Source: an uncultured Eubacterium sp. (GTDB taxonomy: Bacteria > Bacillota > Clostridia > Oscillospirales > Acutalibacteraceae). Taken from it: a stretch of DNA of 64,000 bases. The translations under genes were made by a program, and so were the position numbers. The notes under the pieces are model-generated. The model did not search any database, was not told the DNA's origin, and saw only the letters and a list, made by a program, of their open reading frames with translations. Below are positions 8,906 to 16,913 of the stretch, piece by piece (within the stretch, counting starts at the first letter, position 1; each line of letters begins with the position of its first letter). The stretch is taken from NCBI RefSeq assembly GCF_934525195.1, contig NZ_CAKSZA010000006.1, positions 62,001 to 126,000 of the forward strand, written 5' to 3'.

Positions 8906-10138
8906 ATGAAAATTGCTGTTGCCGGAACAGGATATGTCGGACTTTCTATTGCTACGCTGTTATCACAAAAAAACGAAGTAGTTGCTGTTGACATAATTCC
9001 TGAAAAAGTTGAATTGATAAATAATAGAAAATCACCGATTCAGGATGATTATATCGAAAAATATTTGAAAGAAAAAGAATTGAATTTGACAGCAACGTTA
9101 GACGCGCTAAATGCTTATAAGGACGCTGATTATGTTGTTGTAGCTGCGCCTACAAACTATGACAGTAAAAAGAATTTTTTTGACACTTCTGCTGTTGAAA
9201 CCGTAATAGAAACGGTTATAGAGGTTAATCCAAATGCAATTATAGTTATTAAGTCTACTATTCCGGTTGGATATACGGAACAAATCAGAGAAAAATATCA
9301 AAATGAAAACATTATTTTTAGTCCTGAGTTTTTAAGAGAGTCAAAAGCTCTTTATGATAATTTGTATCCTTCCAGAATTATTGTTGGAACAGATTTGAAT
9401 AATGATAGACTTGTAAAAGCCGCTAATGACTTTGCTAAGCTTTTGAAAGATGCTGCATTGAAACCTAATGTTGATGAATTGATTATGGGGTGTACCGAGG
9501 CGGAAGCTGTTAAACTTTTTGCTAACACCTATCTTGCTTTAAGAGTATCGTATTTTAACGAGTTAGATACATATGCCGAAATGAAAAACCTGGATGCGAA
9601 AGCGATAATAGAGGGCGTATGCTTGGACCCAAGAATAGGAAATCACTATAATAATCCGAGTTTCGGATATGGTGGATATTGTTTGCCGAAAGACACCAAG
9701 CAGTTGCTTGCGAATTACGCTGATGTTCCTCAAAACATGATGTCTGCAATAGTAGAGAGCAATAGAACGAGAAAAGATTTTATTGCCGACAGAGTATTAG
9801 AAATTGCAGGGGGATATGGAGCAAATGGAGAGTATAGCGCAGAACTTGAAAAAGAAGTCGTTGTTGGCGTTTATAGATTAACCATGAAATCAAATTCTGA
9901 CAACTTTCGCCAAAGCTCGATTCAGGGCGTTATGAAAAGAATAAAAGCAAAAGGTGCAACTGTAATTATTTATGAACCGTCACTCGAAGATGGTACAACA
10001 TTTTTTGGAAGTAAGGTTGTAAATGATCTTGAAGCTTTTAAGAGTCAAAGTGACGCAATTATAGCTAATAGATATGATTCTTGTTTAGATGACGTTAAAG
10101 ATAAAGTTTATACACGTGATTTGTTTTTTAGAGATTAA
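8906..10138 (+). CDS. ugd: UDP-glucose 6-dehydrogenase, copy 2
   Basis: Identical in DNA and protein to the gene at 138-1370 (410 residues, GTGYVGLS Rossmann motif, catalytic Cys in GGYCLPKD). It has its own ribosome binding site AAGGAGAATAA, which differs from that of copy 1. Here it follows the flippase rather than the epimerase. Absence of any synonymous difference means the duplication is very recent or kept identical by gene conversion; an assembly artefact is also possible. The protein makes UDP-glucuronate for the surface polysaccharide. Confidence 0.9.
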   Translation: MKIAVAGTGYVGLSIATLLSQKNEVVAVDIIPEKVELINNRKSPIQDDYIEKYLKEKELNLTATLDALNAYKDADYVVVAAPTNYDSKKNFFDTSAVETVIETVIEVNPNAIIVIKSTIPVGYTEQIREKYQNENIIFSPEFLRESKALYDNLYPSRIIVGTDLNNDRLVKAANDFAKLLKDAALKPNVDELIMGCTEAEAVKLFANTYLALRVSYFNELDTYAEMKNLDAKAIIEGVCLDPRIGNHYNNPSFGYGGYCLPKDTKQLLANYADVPQNMMSAIVESNRTRKDFIADRVLEIAGGYGANGEYSAELEKEVVVGVYRLTMKSNSDNFRQSSIQGVMKRIKAKGATVIIYEPSLEDGTTFFGSKVVNDLEAFKSQSDAIIANRYDSCLDDVKDKVYTRDLFFRD

Positions 10139-10156
10139 AAATATAATATTGATAAA
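8906..10156 (+). repeat. Right copy of 1,251-bp perfect direct repeat (ugd gene)
   Basis: Same sequence and orientation as 138-1388. Homologous recombination between the copies would delete 8,768 bp (CRISPR-Cas plus flippase plus one ugd) and leave an epimerase-ugd pair. Confidence 0.95.
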
Positions 10157-10159
10157 GTA

Positions 10160-10190
10160 AAAGCCTGACAATTTAGTCAGGCTTTGGTTT
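10160..10190. terminator. Terminator between convergent ugd copy 2 and MFS gene
   Basis: AAAGCCTGAC (10160-10169) pairs with GTCAGGCTTT (10176-10185). The plus side continues GGTTTTG. It overlaps the stop codon of the minus-strand MFS gene and may serve both directions. Confidence 0.6.
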
Positions 10191-11367
10191 TGATTGGGGA
10201 TTTGGGGAGAAGTTTTGTGCTGAGGAGGAGGGTTAGCGGGAAGAGGGTGGCTACGAGGATGCCGACTTTTAGGTTATCCTTTGCCATTGACGACACAAAG
10301 CCGACAAGGCTTGGACCTGCGCTACATCCGAGGTCGCCGCCGAGTGCGAGCAATGCAAACATTGCCGTTCCGCCTTTGGTTAGCATTGCCGACGAAATCG
10401 AGAATGTTCCCGGCCACATTATGCCCACGCAGAAGCCACAGATTGAGCAACCTATCAGCGACAGCGCCGGTATCGGTGAAAGCGATATAACCAAATACGC
10501 TCCGATACACACAACGCACGAAATCGGGATTAATTTTTCTTGCGGAATTCTATCCCCAAACTTGCCGTATAGTGCTCGTGATGTGCCCATCAACAGTGCG
10601 AATGACAGCGGTCCTGCAAGGTCACCGACCGTTTTGGAAATTCCCAACCCCTCTTTCGCAAAAGTTGAAACCCATTGCGAAATTGCCTGCTCGCTTGCAC
10701 CCGAACAAACCATCATTATGAACAGAATTATAAATACCTTTGATGTGAAAAGCTCTTTTATGCTCATACCTTTTTCGCCCGAATCAATCAAGTTTGCTAT
10801 TGGCACTTTTGCAAAAACAATACCGTTGATTATTGGTAATATCGCCCAAATCACGGCGACAATTCGCCAATTTTCGATGCCGAAAATATTGAAAAACACG
10901 GTGCTTAACAGCACGACTGCCATATGTCCCCAGCAGTAGAACGAGTGCAAAAGACTCATTGCTTTTTCCTTGTTATCGGTTGGGCACGCTTCAACTATCG
11001 GGCTGACCAAAACCTCCAAAATTCCGCCTCCGACTGCATAAATCATAACCGAAATCAGCAAACCGATAAACGGACTTGGTAATACAAACGGCAGTACAGC
11101 AAGGCTTGCCAGACCGAGTGCCGACAGAAAATGTGCCAAAACCATTGATGTGCGGTAGCCGACTTTGTCGATTGCCTTTGCCGACAGCAAATCAACCAAA
11201 AGCTGAACCGTGAAATTGAAAGAAATCAGCAATGTAATTTGCGACAGCGGAATGTCAAATTCTTTTTGAAAAGTAACAAACAGCAACGGTGCAAAATTGT
11301 TGACTATTGCCTGAACTATGTACGCCGTGAAGCAAGCGTTGACGGTTGACTTGAAATTCTGTTTCAT
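10177..11367 (-). CDS. Major facilitator superfamily transporter
   Basis: A 396-residue inner-membrane protein with about 12 hydrophobic segments in two halves. The loop between TM2 and TM3 carries SAKAIDKVGYRTSM, matching the D-x(3)-G-R/Y-R signature of MFS. The overall look resembles sugar-permease-like MFS proteins (FucP/BtlA-like), but the substrate cannot be told. It is a single gene with its own promoter at 11424-11451, convergent with ugd. GC content seems higher than in the polysaccharide locus, marking the return to core chromosome. Confidence 0.8.
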   Translation of the reverse strand: MKQNFKSTVNACFTAYIVQAIVNNFAPLLFVTFQKEFDIPLSQITLLISFNFTVQLLVDLLSAKAIDKVGYRTSMVLAHFLSALGLASLAVLPFVLPSPFIGLLISVMIYAVGGGILEVLVSPIVEACPTDNKEKAMSLLHSFYCWGHMAVVLLSTVFFNIFGIENWRIVAVIWAILPIINGIVFAKVPIANLIDSGEKGMSIKELFTSKVFIILFIMMVCSGASEQAISQWVSTFAKEGLGISKTVGDLAGPLSFALLMGTSRALYGKFGDRIPQEKLIPISCVVCIGAYLVISLSPIPALSLIGCSICGFCVGIMWPGTFSISSAMLTKGGTAMFALLALGGDLGCSAGPSLVGFVSSMAKDNLKVGILVATLFPLTLLLSTKLLPKSPIKTKA

Positions 11368-11423
11368 ATTTTTACCTTATTTAAAAAAATAATGCGTGAA
11401 TTTGTCATACACACATCAATTCT

Positions 11424-11451
11424 ATTATATCATAAAAAAGGAATTTTACAA
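11424..11451 (-). promoter_or_regulatory. Promoter of the MFS gene (minus strand)
   Basis: On the minus strand TTGTAA (11451-11446), a 16-bp spacer and TATAAT (11429-11424). It overlaps the region from which the divergent hpf gene is transcribed; TATAAT boxes for hpf are at 11466-11471 and 11478-11483, without a clear -35 at ideal spacing. Confidence 0.55.
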
Positions 11452-11537
11452 TACTTTTATTAGCTTATAATACAGGGTATAATGATTATAGGGAGGAAAG
11501 ATATTTCTCTCACTATTGTTCGAATGGAGGCATAAGT

Positions 11538-12086
11538 ATGATTAACATTACAGCAAGAGGCTTCGATTTGAAGCAGGGCGCAAAAGACGGCATTGAAAAG
11601 GAACTCAAGAGAATTGAAAGAATGCTGCCGGATAACGCAACATTTGATGTTACGCTCAGCAAGGAGCGTGGAGAATACGAATGTGATATTACGGTGAAAA
11701 ATGTCGGTTCTTTCATCAGAGGTGAAGCAAGAGCAGACCGCATTGAGCCGGTTGTTGATATGGCGGTTGATGATTTGAAGCGTAAACTTCGCAAGCTCAA
11801 GACCTTCTTTGTTGACAAAAAACGCAAAGGCGGAATTGATGAAATCGCAACTGCATTTGATGATTTGGATGAAGATGTTACAATGGATGATTTCGACCAA
11901 GTTTATTATGATTCGGTCGATGTCAACAGAGTTAAGCACATCACACCAAACACAATGACGGACGATGAAGCAATCGTTCAGATGGAAATGCTCGGACACA
12001 CATTCTTTGTGTATATCGGCATTGACGGCGAAACAAAGATAGTTTACAAGCGTAAAAACGGTTACGGCGTTCTCGTTTGTGACTGA
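11538..12086 (+). CDS. hpf: Ribosome hibernation promoting factor, long form
   Basis: A 182-residue protein. Residues 1-100 are the RaiA/HPF domain (MINITARGFDLKQGAKDGIE start) that binds the 30S decoding centre. Residues from about 125 form the C-terminal dimerisation domain (VNRVKHITPNTMTDDEAIVQMEMLGHTFFVY) that pairs two 70S ribosomes into 100S particles. Both parts are present, so this is the long form usual in Firmicutes. ATG 11538 follows GGAGG. It is a single gene closed by the hairpin at 12110-12140. Confidence 0.95.
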   Translation: MINITARGFDLKQGAKDGIEKELKRIERMLPDNATFDVTLSKERGEYECDITVKNVGSFIRGEARADRIEPVVDMAVDDLKRKLRKLKTFFVDKKRKGGIDEIATAFDDLDEDVTMDDFDQVYYDSVDVNRVKHITPNTMTDDEAIVQMEMLGHTFFVYIGIDGETKIVYKRKNGYGVLVCD

Positions 12087-12109
12087 TTCATAATGATTAA
12101 TTTAAAAAA

Positions 12110-12140
12110 ACGATGCGGTCGAGAGACTGCATCGTATTTT
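12110..12140 (+). terminator. Terminator of hpf
   Basis: ACGATGCGGTC (12110-12120), loop GAGA, GACTGCATCGT (12125-12135) then ATTTT. One G-U pair. Confidence 0.8.
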
Positions 12141-12440
12141 AGACTGTCGATAAAGCCCCTGAACCACTCCAAAATATAATCAACCGAATTATGCCTCCCA
12201 TTTTTTAAAAGGTGATTCCCCCGTTAATCGGGGGAAATGTCTGCAACGCAGACAAAAGGGGGCGTCTACGCAGTAAAGGTGGCAACACGAAGTGTTGCCG
12301 GTGGGGTTTAAAAAATGCTGTAAGTATCGAACTTGCAGCATTTTTGGCGTTTTTTGTTTTTTGCGAACAAGCGGTACCATCGTACAGCAATGTTCGCAAG
12401 AAAACAAAATTCAGAACCTTTCTCAACAGTCTACAGCGTG
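12141..12440. repeat. Dispersed structured intergenic repeat, copy A
   Basis: About 300 bp without a gene, closely matching 24999-25234. It shares GTCGATAAAGC, AATCAACCGAATTATGCC, GGCAACACGAAGTGTTG, GGTGGGGTTTAAAAAATGCTG and the distal hairpin. It is built of stacked palindromes: TTCCCCCGTTAATCGGGGGAA, GTCTGCAACGCAGAC, GGCAACACGAAGTGTTGCC, then ATGCTGTAAG..CTTGCAGCAT and a TTTTTTGCGAAC / GTTCGCAA stem around GGTACC. Copy A holds about 60 bp of extra palindromes absent from copy B. A TTG-start frame on the minus strand (12205-12426) is conserved in both copies but has no ribosome binding site. Confidence 0.8.
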
Positions 12441-12441
12441 T

Positions 12442-12795
12442 TTATTTTGAAATGATGAGTTTGAGGACTTCCTGTGCGGCGGAGCAGGCAGGGCAATCGC
12501 AGAATTTTTCACCTTTTGCCTGAAGTTCTTTTGCGTGTGCAAGGAATTCTTTTGCGGTTTCTTCGCCGAATTTTTCCATTGCCTGCGGTGAAGCCATAAA
12601 CTCAACCATTGCGTCAACGGGGATGATGTCTGCCTTGATTTCGTCAACAAGTTCTCTGAACTTTTTGTCCTCTCTTGTTGTGCCGACAGCAACGAGGTAT
12701 TCATCAGCCTTTGTTTTGAGTTCCTGACAGCAGGACGGTGCAGAAATCATCTCTCTGATTTTGTCTATAATTTTATATTTAAGCTCTTGTGTCAT
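12442..12795 (-). CDS. Small Cys-motif protein of unknown function
   Basis: 117 residues, soluble, probably all-helical. It has a Cys-Cys pair near residue 22 (APSCCQELK) and a C-terminal CDCPAC motif near residue 98, which suggests metal binding or a redox role. Similar short proteins are widespread in Clostridia and are often labelled Hsp90-like without resembling true Hsp90. ATG at 12795 has GGAG about 8 bases upstream. It is a monocistronic gene next to repeat copy A. I do not recognise a function. Confidence 0.75.
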   Translation of the reverse strand: MTQELKYKIIDKIREMISAPSCCQELKTKADEYLVAVGTTREDKKFRELVDEIKADIIPVDAMVEFMASPQAMEKFGEETAKEFLAHAKELQAKGEKFCDCPACSAAQEVLKLIISK

Positions 12796-12857
12796 AACGA
12801 TTACTCCTTTTATACTTTATATTATAATTGTAACATTACATTTATCGGTTGTAAAGG

Positions 12858-12886
12858 TTGAAAATCATTTTTTACTTTGGTATAAT
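12858..12886 (+). promoter_or_regulatory. Promoter of the GH95 lipoprotein gene
   Basis: TTGAAA (12858-12863), 17-bp spacer, TATAAT (12881-12886), 34 bp before the GTG start. Confidence 0.7.
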
Positions 12887-12919
12887 AAAATATAAATTAT
12901 ATGAAAAAAGGGGATTGCT

Positions 12920-15559
12920 GTGAGAAAGTTAAAGAAAATAATGGCGCTTGTGCTCAGTGGTGCTATTGCCGTGAGCCTTGCGGGTTGTGGTGCAACGCAG
13001 GCACAAAACAGTGCTGTTCAGGAAATATTTACGGACAGCACAAAAATTTCGTACAGTCTTGACTATAAAGAATTAAAAGAGAACAGTAAGAACAAAACCA
13101 AAACATGGCGTGAAGGTATGGTTTCCGGCAACGGCTTGCAGGGATTTGTCGAGAGCGGTTCGCCATATGAGGATACATTTATTTTTCAAAATATGCACTT
13201 CATTATGCCTAACAAAAATATTCGTACATGCCCCGATACCTCAAACGAACTTGAAACAGTTAAGCAAAGCATCGTTAAAGGTGAAGATATAACGGACGAT
13301 GCGTCTTACGATGAAGTATACAGCTTTCACCCGGGCGGCCAACTCCGTATTTCTATGGACGGCAAAGGTGCAAAAGATTACATCCGTTATACAGATTTTG
13401 AATCTTCGCAGGTCGGTGTGAGATTTACGGATGAAAACGGCACTTGGGACAGAACTTCGTTCACCTCAATGGCAGACGGTGCGGTTATAACAAAGTTGTC
13501 GCAGTCGTCGGAGGCGGCTCAACTTAATGTTACATTGACACTTGATGACCTTTCGACCATGGCGAATTTCGGCGATGGTAGTGAAGCGGATATGGAATAC
13601 AAAAAGGTTGTTGATATTAATGCCAATACGATTTCGCTTGTTGCACATTATCCTAATTACAAAAACAGCGAGCTGAAAAACGGCGGATATGCCACAACTA
13701 CCTATGTTGTGACCGACGGCACAAAGGAAAAAATCGAGCTTGAAAAGAAGAACAAGGAAGATATTTTCCGTGGTCAAAACAGCGGTATCAAAATCAGCAA
13801 TGCACAGAATATTTATCTCATCACAATCAGCGACAGAACCTATGATATGGGAAGTTTTGATGAATTTGAGGACAAGGACAGTTATGAACTTGTTGACAAT
13901 TTGACGGCACAGGCAAAGGCTATCGGGGAAAAATACAGCACAAAAAAAGATTTTGATTACAACAAGGCTTTGAAAAATCATCTTGAGATTTATCAGCCGC
14001 AGTTTGATGCGGTTACTCTTGAACTTGAGGACAGCGACAAATCAAATGACGAACTTTTGAAAGAGCAAAAAGGCGAAAAAAAGCTTTCTACCGCACTTGC
14101 ACAGCGTTCATATTATGCAGGCAGATACGCATATCTCTGCTGTTCGGGATATTCCACAAGCAGACTGTACGGAATGTGGACAGGCGAGTTCAACACAGGT
14201 TGGGGAAGCAAGTACACGATGGACGCAAATGTGAATTTGCAGACTTCTTCAATGAATACGGGCAACCTTTCGTCATCTCCGATTGGATATACATATTTTA
14301 TCCTCCGTCAGCTTTCTGATTGGGAGGAAAACGCAAAGGCGACTCACGGCTTTACAGACGCTATTCAAGCACCGGTGAACACCGACGGCGACAAGGCGGT
14401 TATCACAGAAACTTGCTATCCTTATCCGTTCAGATATTGGAACGCAGGCACATCTTGGATGATCGAGCCTTTATATGAAACCTTGCAAACTTACGGAAAT
14501 ATTCAAATTCCGCTTTCTGACGAGTTCGATTTGAACAAGTTGAAGTCCGTGCTTTCGATTGACAATGATGATATTGCAAGATACAAAGAGCAGGACTATA
14601 TGATGCTCGAAGAAGATATTTTATTGCCTCTTCTTACCAAGTCGGCAAATTATTGGGCACAGCTTTTGACTCCTGAATATTACACCGATAAAGACGGTGG
14701 AATTCATTACGAAAAAGGCAAAACAAAGCTGAATGACGGCGAAACATATTGCATAATTCCGTCATATTCTCCTGAAAACAATCCGTCAAATTATGACAGC
14801 CCGTCAGATGCAAACTGTGCTATTGACATTTCGGCTTGCAGAAATAATCTTGAAATGTTAAAGGCTGTTATGGCTGATGTTGCACCTGAGGAGAGCTTCG
14901 AAAAATGGCAAAACCTTATGGATAAGTTGCCGCCGTATTTGTATGATGAAACAGGTGCTCTCAAAGAATGGGCAACCACAAGTTTTGAAGAAAACAACGA
15001 ACACAGACATTTGAGCCATCTTTATTGTGCATGGCCTCTGTTTGAAACACAGCATAACGAGGAACTCACAAAGGCTTGTGAGCAGGCTATCGCAAACAGA
15101 GAGAGTGAAAACGAGGCTTCGCATGCACTTGTTCATCGATCACTAATTGCGGCAAGGCTTAAGGACAGCGAGGCACTTACCGATGCACTCTTGAAGCTTC
15201 AAAATCATAAAATAAGATATGCTTCGCTTATGACAAATCACGATTACGACCGTGGAAGTTGCTATTGCACAGACTTTGCTATCGGCTATCTCGGAATAAT
15301 CAACGAGGCACTTGTTTATTCAAACGAGGGTGAGATTGAGTTCCTACCTGCACTTCCGACAGGGTTTGAAAAGGGCACAATCAAGGGAATCAGAGCAAGA
15401 ACAAGGGCAACTGTCGACAGCCTTTCTTGGGATGCCGATTCCGATATTGTCGAAGCAAAAATCACTTCCGATATTGACCAAAAGATTAAGGTTAGATACG
15501 GAGATACAGAAAAAACACTCGACCTAAAAGCCGGAGTGTCACAAACAGTTAATTTTTAA
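12920..15559 (+). CDS. GH95-family glycoside hydrolase lipoprotein (alpha-L-fucosidase/galactosidase type)
   Basis: 879 residues. The signal peptide with lipobox LAGC (about residues 21-24) anchors the enzyme to the outside of the membrane. The N-terminal beta-sandwich holds WREGMVSGNGLQGF, the GH95 opening signature. The (alpha/alpha)6 barrel includes ENNEHRHLSHLYCAWPL near residue 695 and the C-terminus has FLPALPTGFEKGTIKG, both characteristic of GH95. Known GH95 enzymes remove alpha-1,2-linked L-fucose or L-galactose from host glycans and plant xyloglucan. The start is GTG 12920 after AAAAAAGGGG. It is followed by thrH 22 bp later. The exact sugar is inference. Confidence 0.85.
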   Translation: MRKLKKIMALVLSGAIAVSLAGCGATQAQNSAVQEIFTDSTKISYSLDYKELKENSKNKTKTWREGMVSGNGLQGFVESGSPYEDTFIFQNMHFIMPNKNIRTCPDTSNELETVKQSIVKGEDITDDASYDEVYSFHPGGQLRISMDGKGAKDYIRYTDFESSQVGVRFTDENGTWDRTSFTSMADGAVITKLSQSSEAAQLNVTLTLDDLSTMANFGDGSEADMEYKKVVDINANTISLVAHYPNYKNSELKNGGYATTTYVVTDGTKEKIELEKKNKEDIFRGQNSGIKISNAQNIYLITISDRTYDMGSFDEFEDKDSYELVDNLTAQAKAIGEKYSTKKDFDYNKALKNHLEIYQPQFDAVTLELEDSDKSNDELLKEQKGEKKLSTALAQRSYYAGRYAYLCCSGYSTSRLYGMWTGEFNTGWGSKYTMDANVNLQTSSMNTGNLSSSPIGYTYFILRQLSDWEENAKATHGFTDAIQAPVNTDGDKAVITETCYPYPFRYWNAGTSWMIEPLYETLQTYGNIQIPLSDEFDLNKLKSVLSIDNDDIARYKEQDYMMLEEDILLPLLTKSANYWAQLLTPEYYTDKDGGIHYEKGKTKLNDGETYCIIPSYSPENNPSNYDSPSDANCAIDISACRNNLEMLKAVMADVAPEESFEKWQNLMDKLPPYLYDETGALKEWATTSFEENNEHRHLSHLYCAWPLFETQHNEELTKACEQAIANRESENEASHALVHRSLIAARLKDSEALTDALLKLQNHKIRYASLMTNHDYDRGSCYCTDFAIGYLGIINEALVYSNEGEIEFLPALPTGFEKGTIKGIRARTRATVDSLSWDADSDIVEAKITSDIDQKIKVRYGDTEKTLDLKAGVSQTVNF

Positions 15560-15581
15560 AATTATATATGGAGGATATGTT

Positions 15582-16181
15582 ATGAACATTGTTTGTTTGG
15601 ATATGGAGGGCGTGCTTGTTCCTGAAATTTGGATTGCATTCGCAGAGGAAACAGGTATTCCGGAACTTAAACTCACAACCCGTGACGAGCCTGACTATGA
15701 CAAGCTGATGAATTACAGAATTAAAATTCTTAAGGAGCACGGCTTGGGCTTAAAGGAAATTCAGGATGTTATTTCAAAAATCGACCTTATGCCGGGAGCA
15801 AAGGAGTTTTTGGACGAACTTCGAACAATCACACAGGTTATCGTTTTGTCAGATACTTTTGAGCAGTTTGCAACTCCGCTTATGAAAAAACTTGATTGGC
15901 CGACAATTTTCTGCAACACTCTTGAAGTTGCCGAAAACGGCGAAATCACAGGCTTCAAGATGCGTTGTCCACAGTCAAAACTCACAACGGTTAAGGCACT
16001 TCAGTCAATCGGCTACGATACTATCGCAAGTGGCGACAGCTTCAACGACCTTGGTATGATTCAGGCAAGCAAGGCAGGATTTTTGTTCAAGTCAACCGAC
16101 GCAATCAAAAAGGATTATCCTAATATTCCTGCTTATGAGGAGTACAGCGAACTTCTTGACGCAATCAAAAAAGCATTATAA
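15582..16181 (+). CDS. thrH: ThrH-like HAD phosphatase (phosphoserine phosphatase / homoserine phosphotransferase)
   Basis: 199 residues of the HAD superfamily. Motif I is LDMEGVL (Asp6 nucleophile, with Glu replacing the usual second Asp, as in ThrH), motif II is VLSDT and motif III/IV is ASGDSFNDLGMI. ThrH from Pseudomonas dephosphorylates phosphoserine and can transfer the phosphate to homoserine. ATG 15582 follows GGAGGA. It lies 22 bp behind the GH95 gene, perhaps by read-through. A strong terminator follows. Confidence 0.88.
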   Translation: MNIVCLDMEGVLVPEIWIAFAEETGIPELKLTTRDEPDYDKLMNYRIKILKEHGLGLKEIQDVISKIDLMPGAKEFLDELRTITQVIVLSDTFEQFATPLMKKLDWPTIFCNTLEVAENGEITGFKMRCPQSKLTTVKALQSIGYDTIASGDSFNDLGMIQASKAGFLFKSTDAIKKDYPNIPAYEEYSELLDAIKKAL

Positions 16182-16185
16182 GATA

Positions 16186-16217
16186 AAAAGGTGTATCAAA
16201 ATGATGCACCTTTTTTT
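16186..16217 (+). terminator. Terminator of thrH
   Basis: AAAGGTGTATCA pairs with TGATGCACCTTT (one G-U), with AAA loop and a following T run. Confidence 0.8.
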
Positions 16218-16219
16218 AC

Positions 16220-16248
16220 TTGATTTTTGTGGCTTATTGTATTATAAT
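16220..16248 (+). promoter_or_regulatory. Promoter of the preQ1-queT transcript
   Basis: TTGATT (16220-16225), 17-bp spacer, TATAAT (16243-16248). The transcript would start just before the aptamer. Confidence 0.6.
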
Positions 16249-16251
16249 CTT

Positions 16252-16314
16252 CCTGTCAGTTCGCAAAATCCTGACCAGTCACATCCTGTGGCTTCTAAAA
16301 ACAAAACTAAGGAG
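16252..16314 (+). promoter_or_regulatory. PreQ1 riboswitch candidate
   Basis: In the 5' leader of queT, GTCAG (16255-16259) pairs with CTGAC (16271-16275) around a TTCGCAAAAT loop like that of preQ1-I aptamers. A second small hairpin CACA-TCC-TGTG (16281-16290) follows, then an A-rich tail ACAAAACTAAGGAG whose CTAA could form the H-type pseudoknot. The tail contains the ribosome binding site (GGAG 16311-16314), so ligand binding would sequester it and repress translation. The extra hairpin between P1 and the tail is unusual for class I; class III is an alternative. Confidence 0.65.
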
Positions 16315-16322
16315 ATAATTTA

Positions 16323-16865
16323 ATGAGTATCAAAAAGAAAAATGCTTTTATTGCACAGACTGCAATAATTGCGGCTATGTACGCTGCGCTGACTTATGCG
16401 CAAACAATCATTTTGCCCGGCTCAACAACAATGGCTGTGCAGTTCAGGGTGTCGGAGGCACTCAATGTTTTGGCATTGTTCACTCCTGCGGCAATTCCGG
16501 GGCTTACGCTCGGCTGTATTGTTTCTAACCTTGCAAGTATCGGACAGGGTTTGCCGCTCGATATGATTTTTGGCTCGCTTGCAACCCTCGGTTCGGTTAC
16601 TTGTATGTACTTTTTGAGAGAGGTTAAGGTCGGCAAATATCCGCTTCTTGCAATGCTTATGCCTGCAATTTGGAACGGCGTAATCATCGGCTGGGAGATT
16701 GAGCATTTCTTCATTGACGGCGACTTTCAGTTCGTTGGATTTTTGACACAGGGCGGATGTGTTGCTCTCGGTGAGCTTGGAGTTATGGCGGTTCTCGGCA
16801 CGGCACTCTATTTTGTGATTATCAAAAACAATCTTCACAAGAAGATTATCAAAAAACCGGAATAA
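16323..16865 (+). CDS. queT: QueT-family queuosine-precursor transporter
   Basis: A 180-residue membrane protein with about five or six hydrophobic helices, the S component of an ECF transporter. FRVSEALNVLALFTPAAIPGLTLGC is typical of QueT. It imports preQ1 or a related base for tRNA queuosine, and the upstream preQ1-like riboswitch supports the substrate. ATG 16323 is 8 bases after GGAG. A bidirectional terminator separates it from yitT. Confidence 0.9.
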   Translation: MSIKKKNAFIAQTAIIAAMYAALTYAQTIILPGSTTMAVQFRVSEALNVLALFTPAAIPGLTLGCIVSNLASIGQGLPLDMIFGSLATLGSVTCMYFLREVKVGKYPLLAMLMPAIWNGVIIGWEIEHFFIDGDFQFVGFLTQGGCVALGELGVMAVLGTALYFVIIKNNLHKKIIKKPE

Positions 16866-16871
16866 AATAAA

Positions 16872-16912
16872 AAAATGCGTATGCTTGGAGCGAACAGGCA
16901 TACGCATTTTTT
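16872..16912. terminator. Bidirectional terminator between queT and the YitT gene
   Basis: AAAATGCGTATGC (16872-16884) is the exact inverse complement of GCATACGCATTTT (16898-16910). A and T runs on both sides allow use from both strands. Confidence 0.85.
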
Positions 16913-16913
16913 G

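Noticed and set aside
10184..10939. 251-codon plus-strand frame opposite the MFS gene
   Set aside because: Antisense shadow of a clear MFS transporter; no membrane or domain pattern of its own.
12205..12426. 73-codon TTG-start minus-strand frame conserved at 24948-25220
   Set aside because: Conserved only because the DNA repeat is conserved; no ribosome binding site, and it runs through stem-loops.
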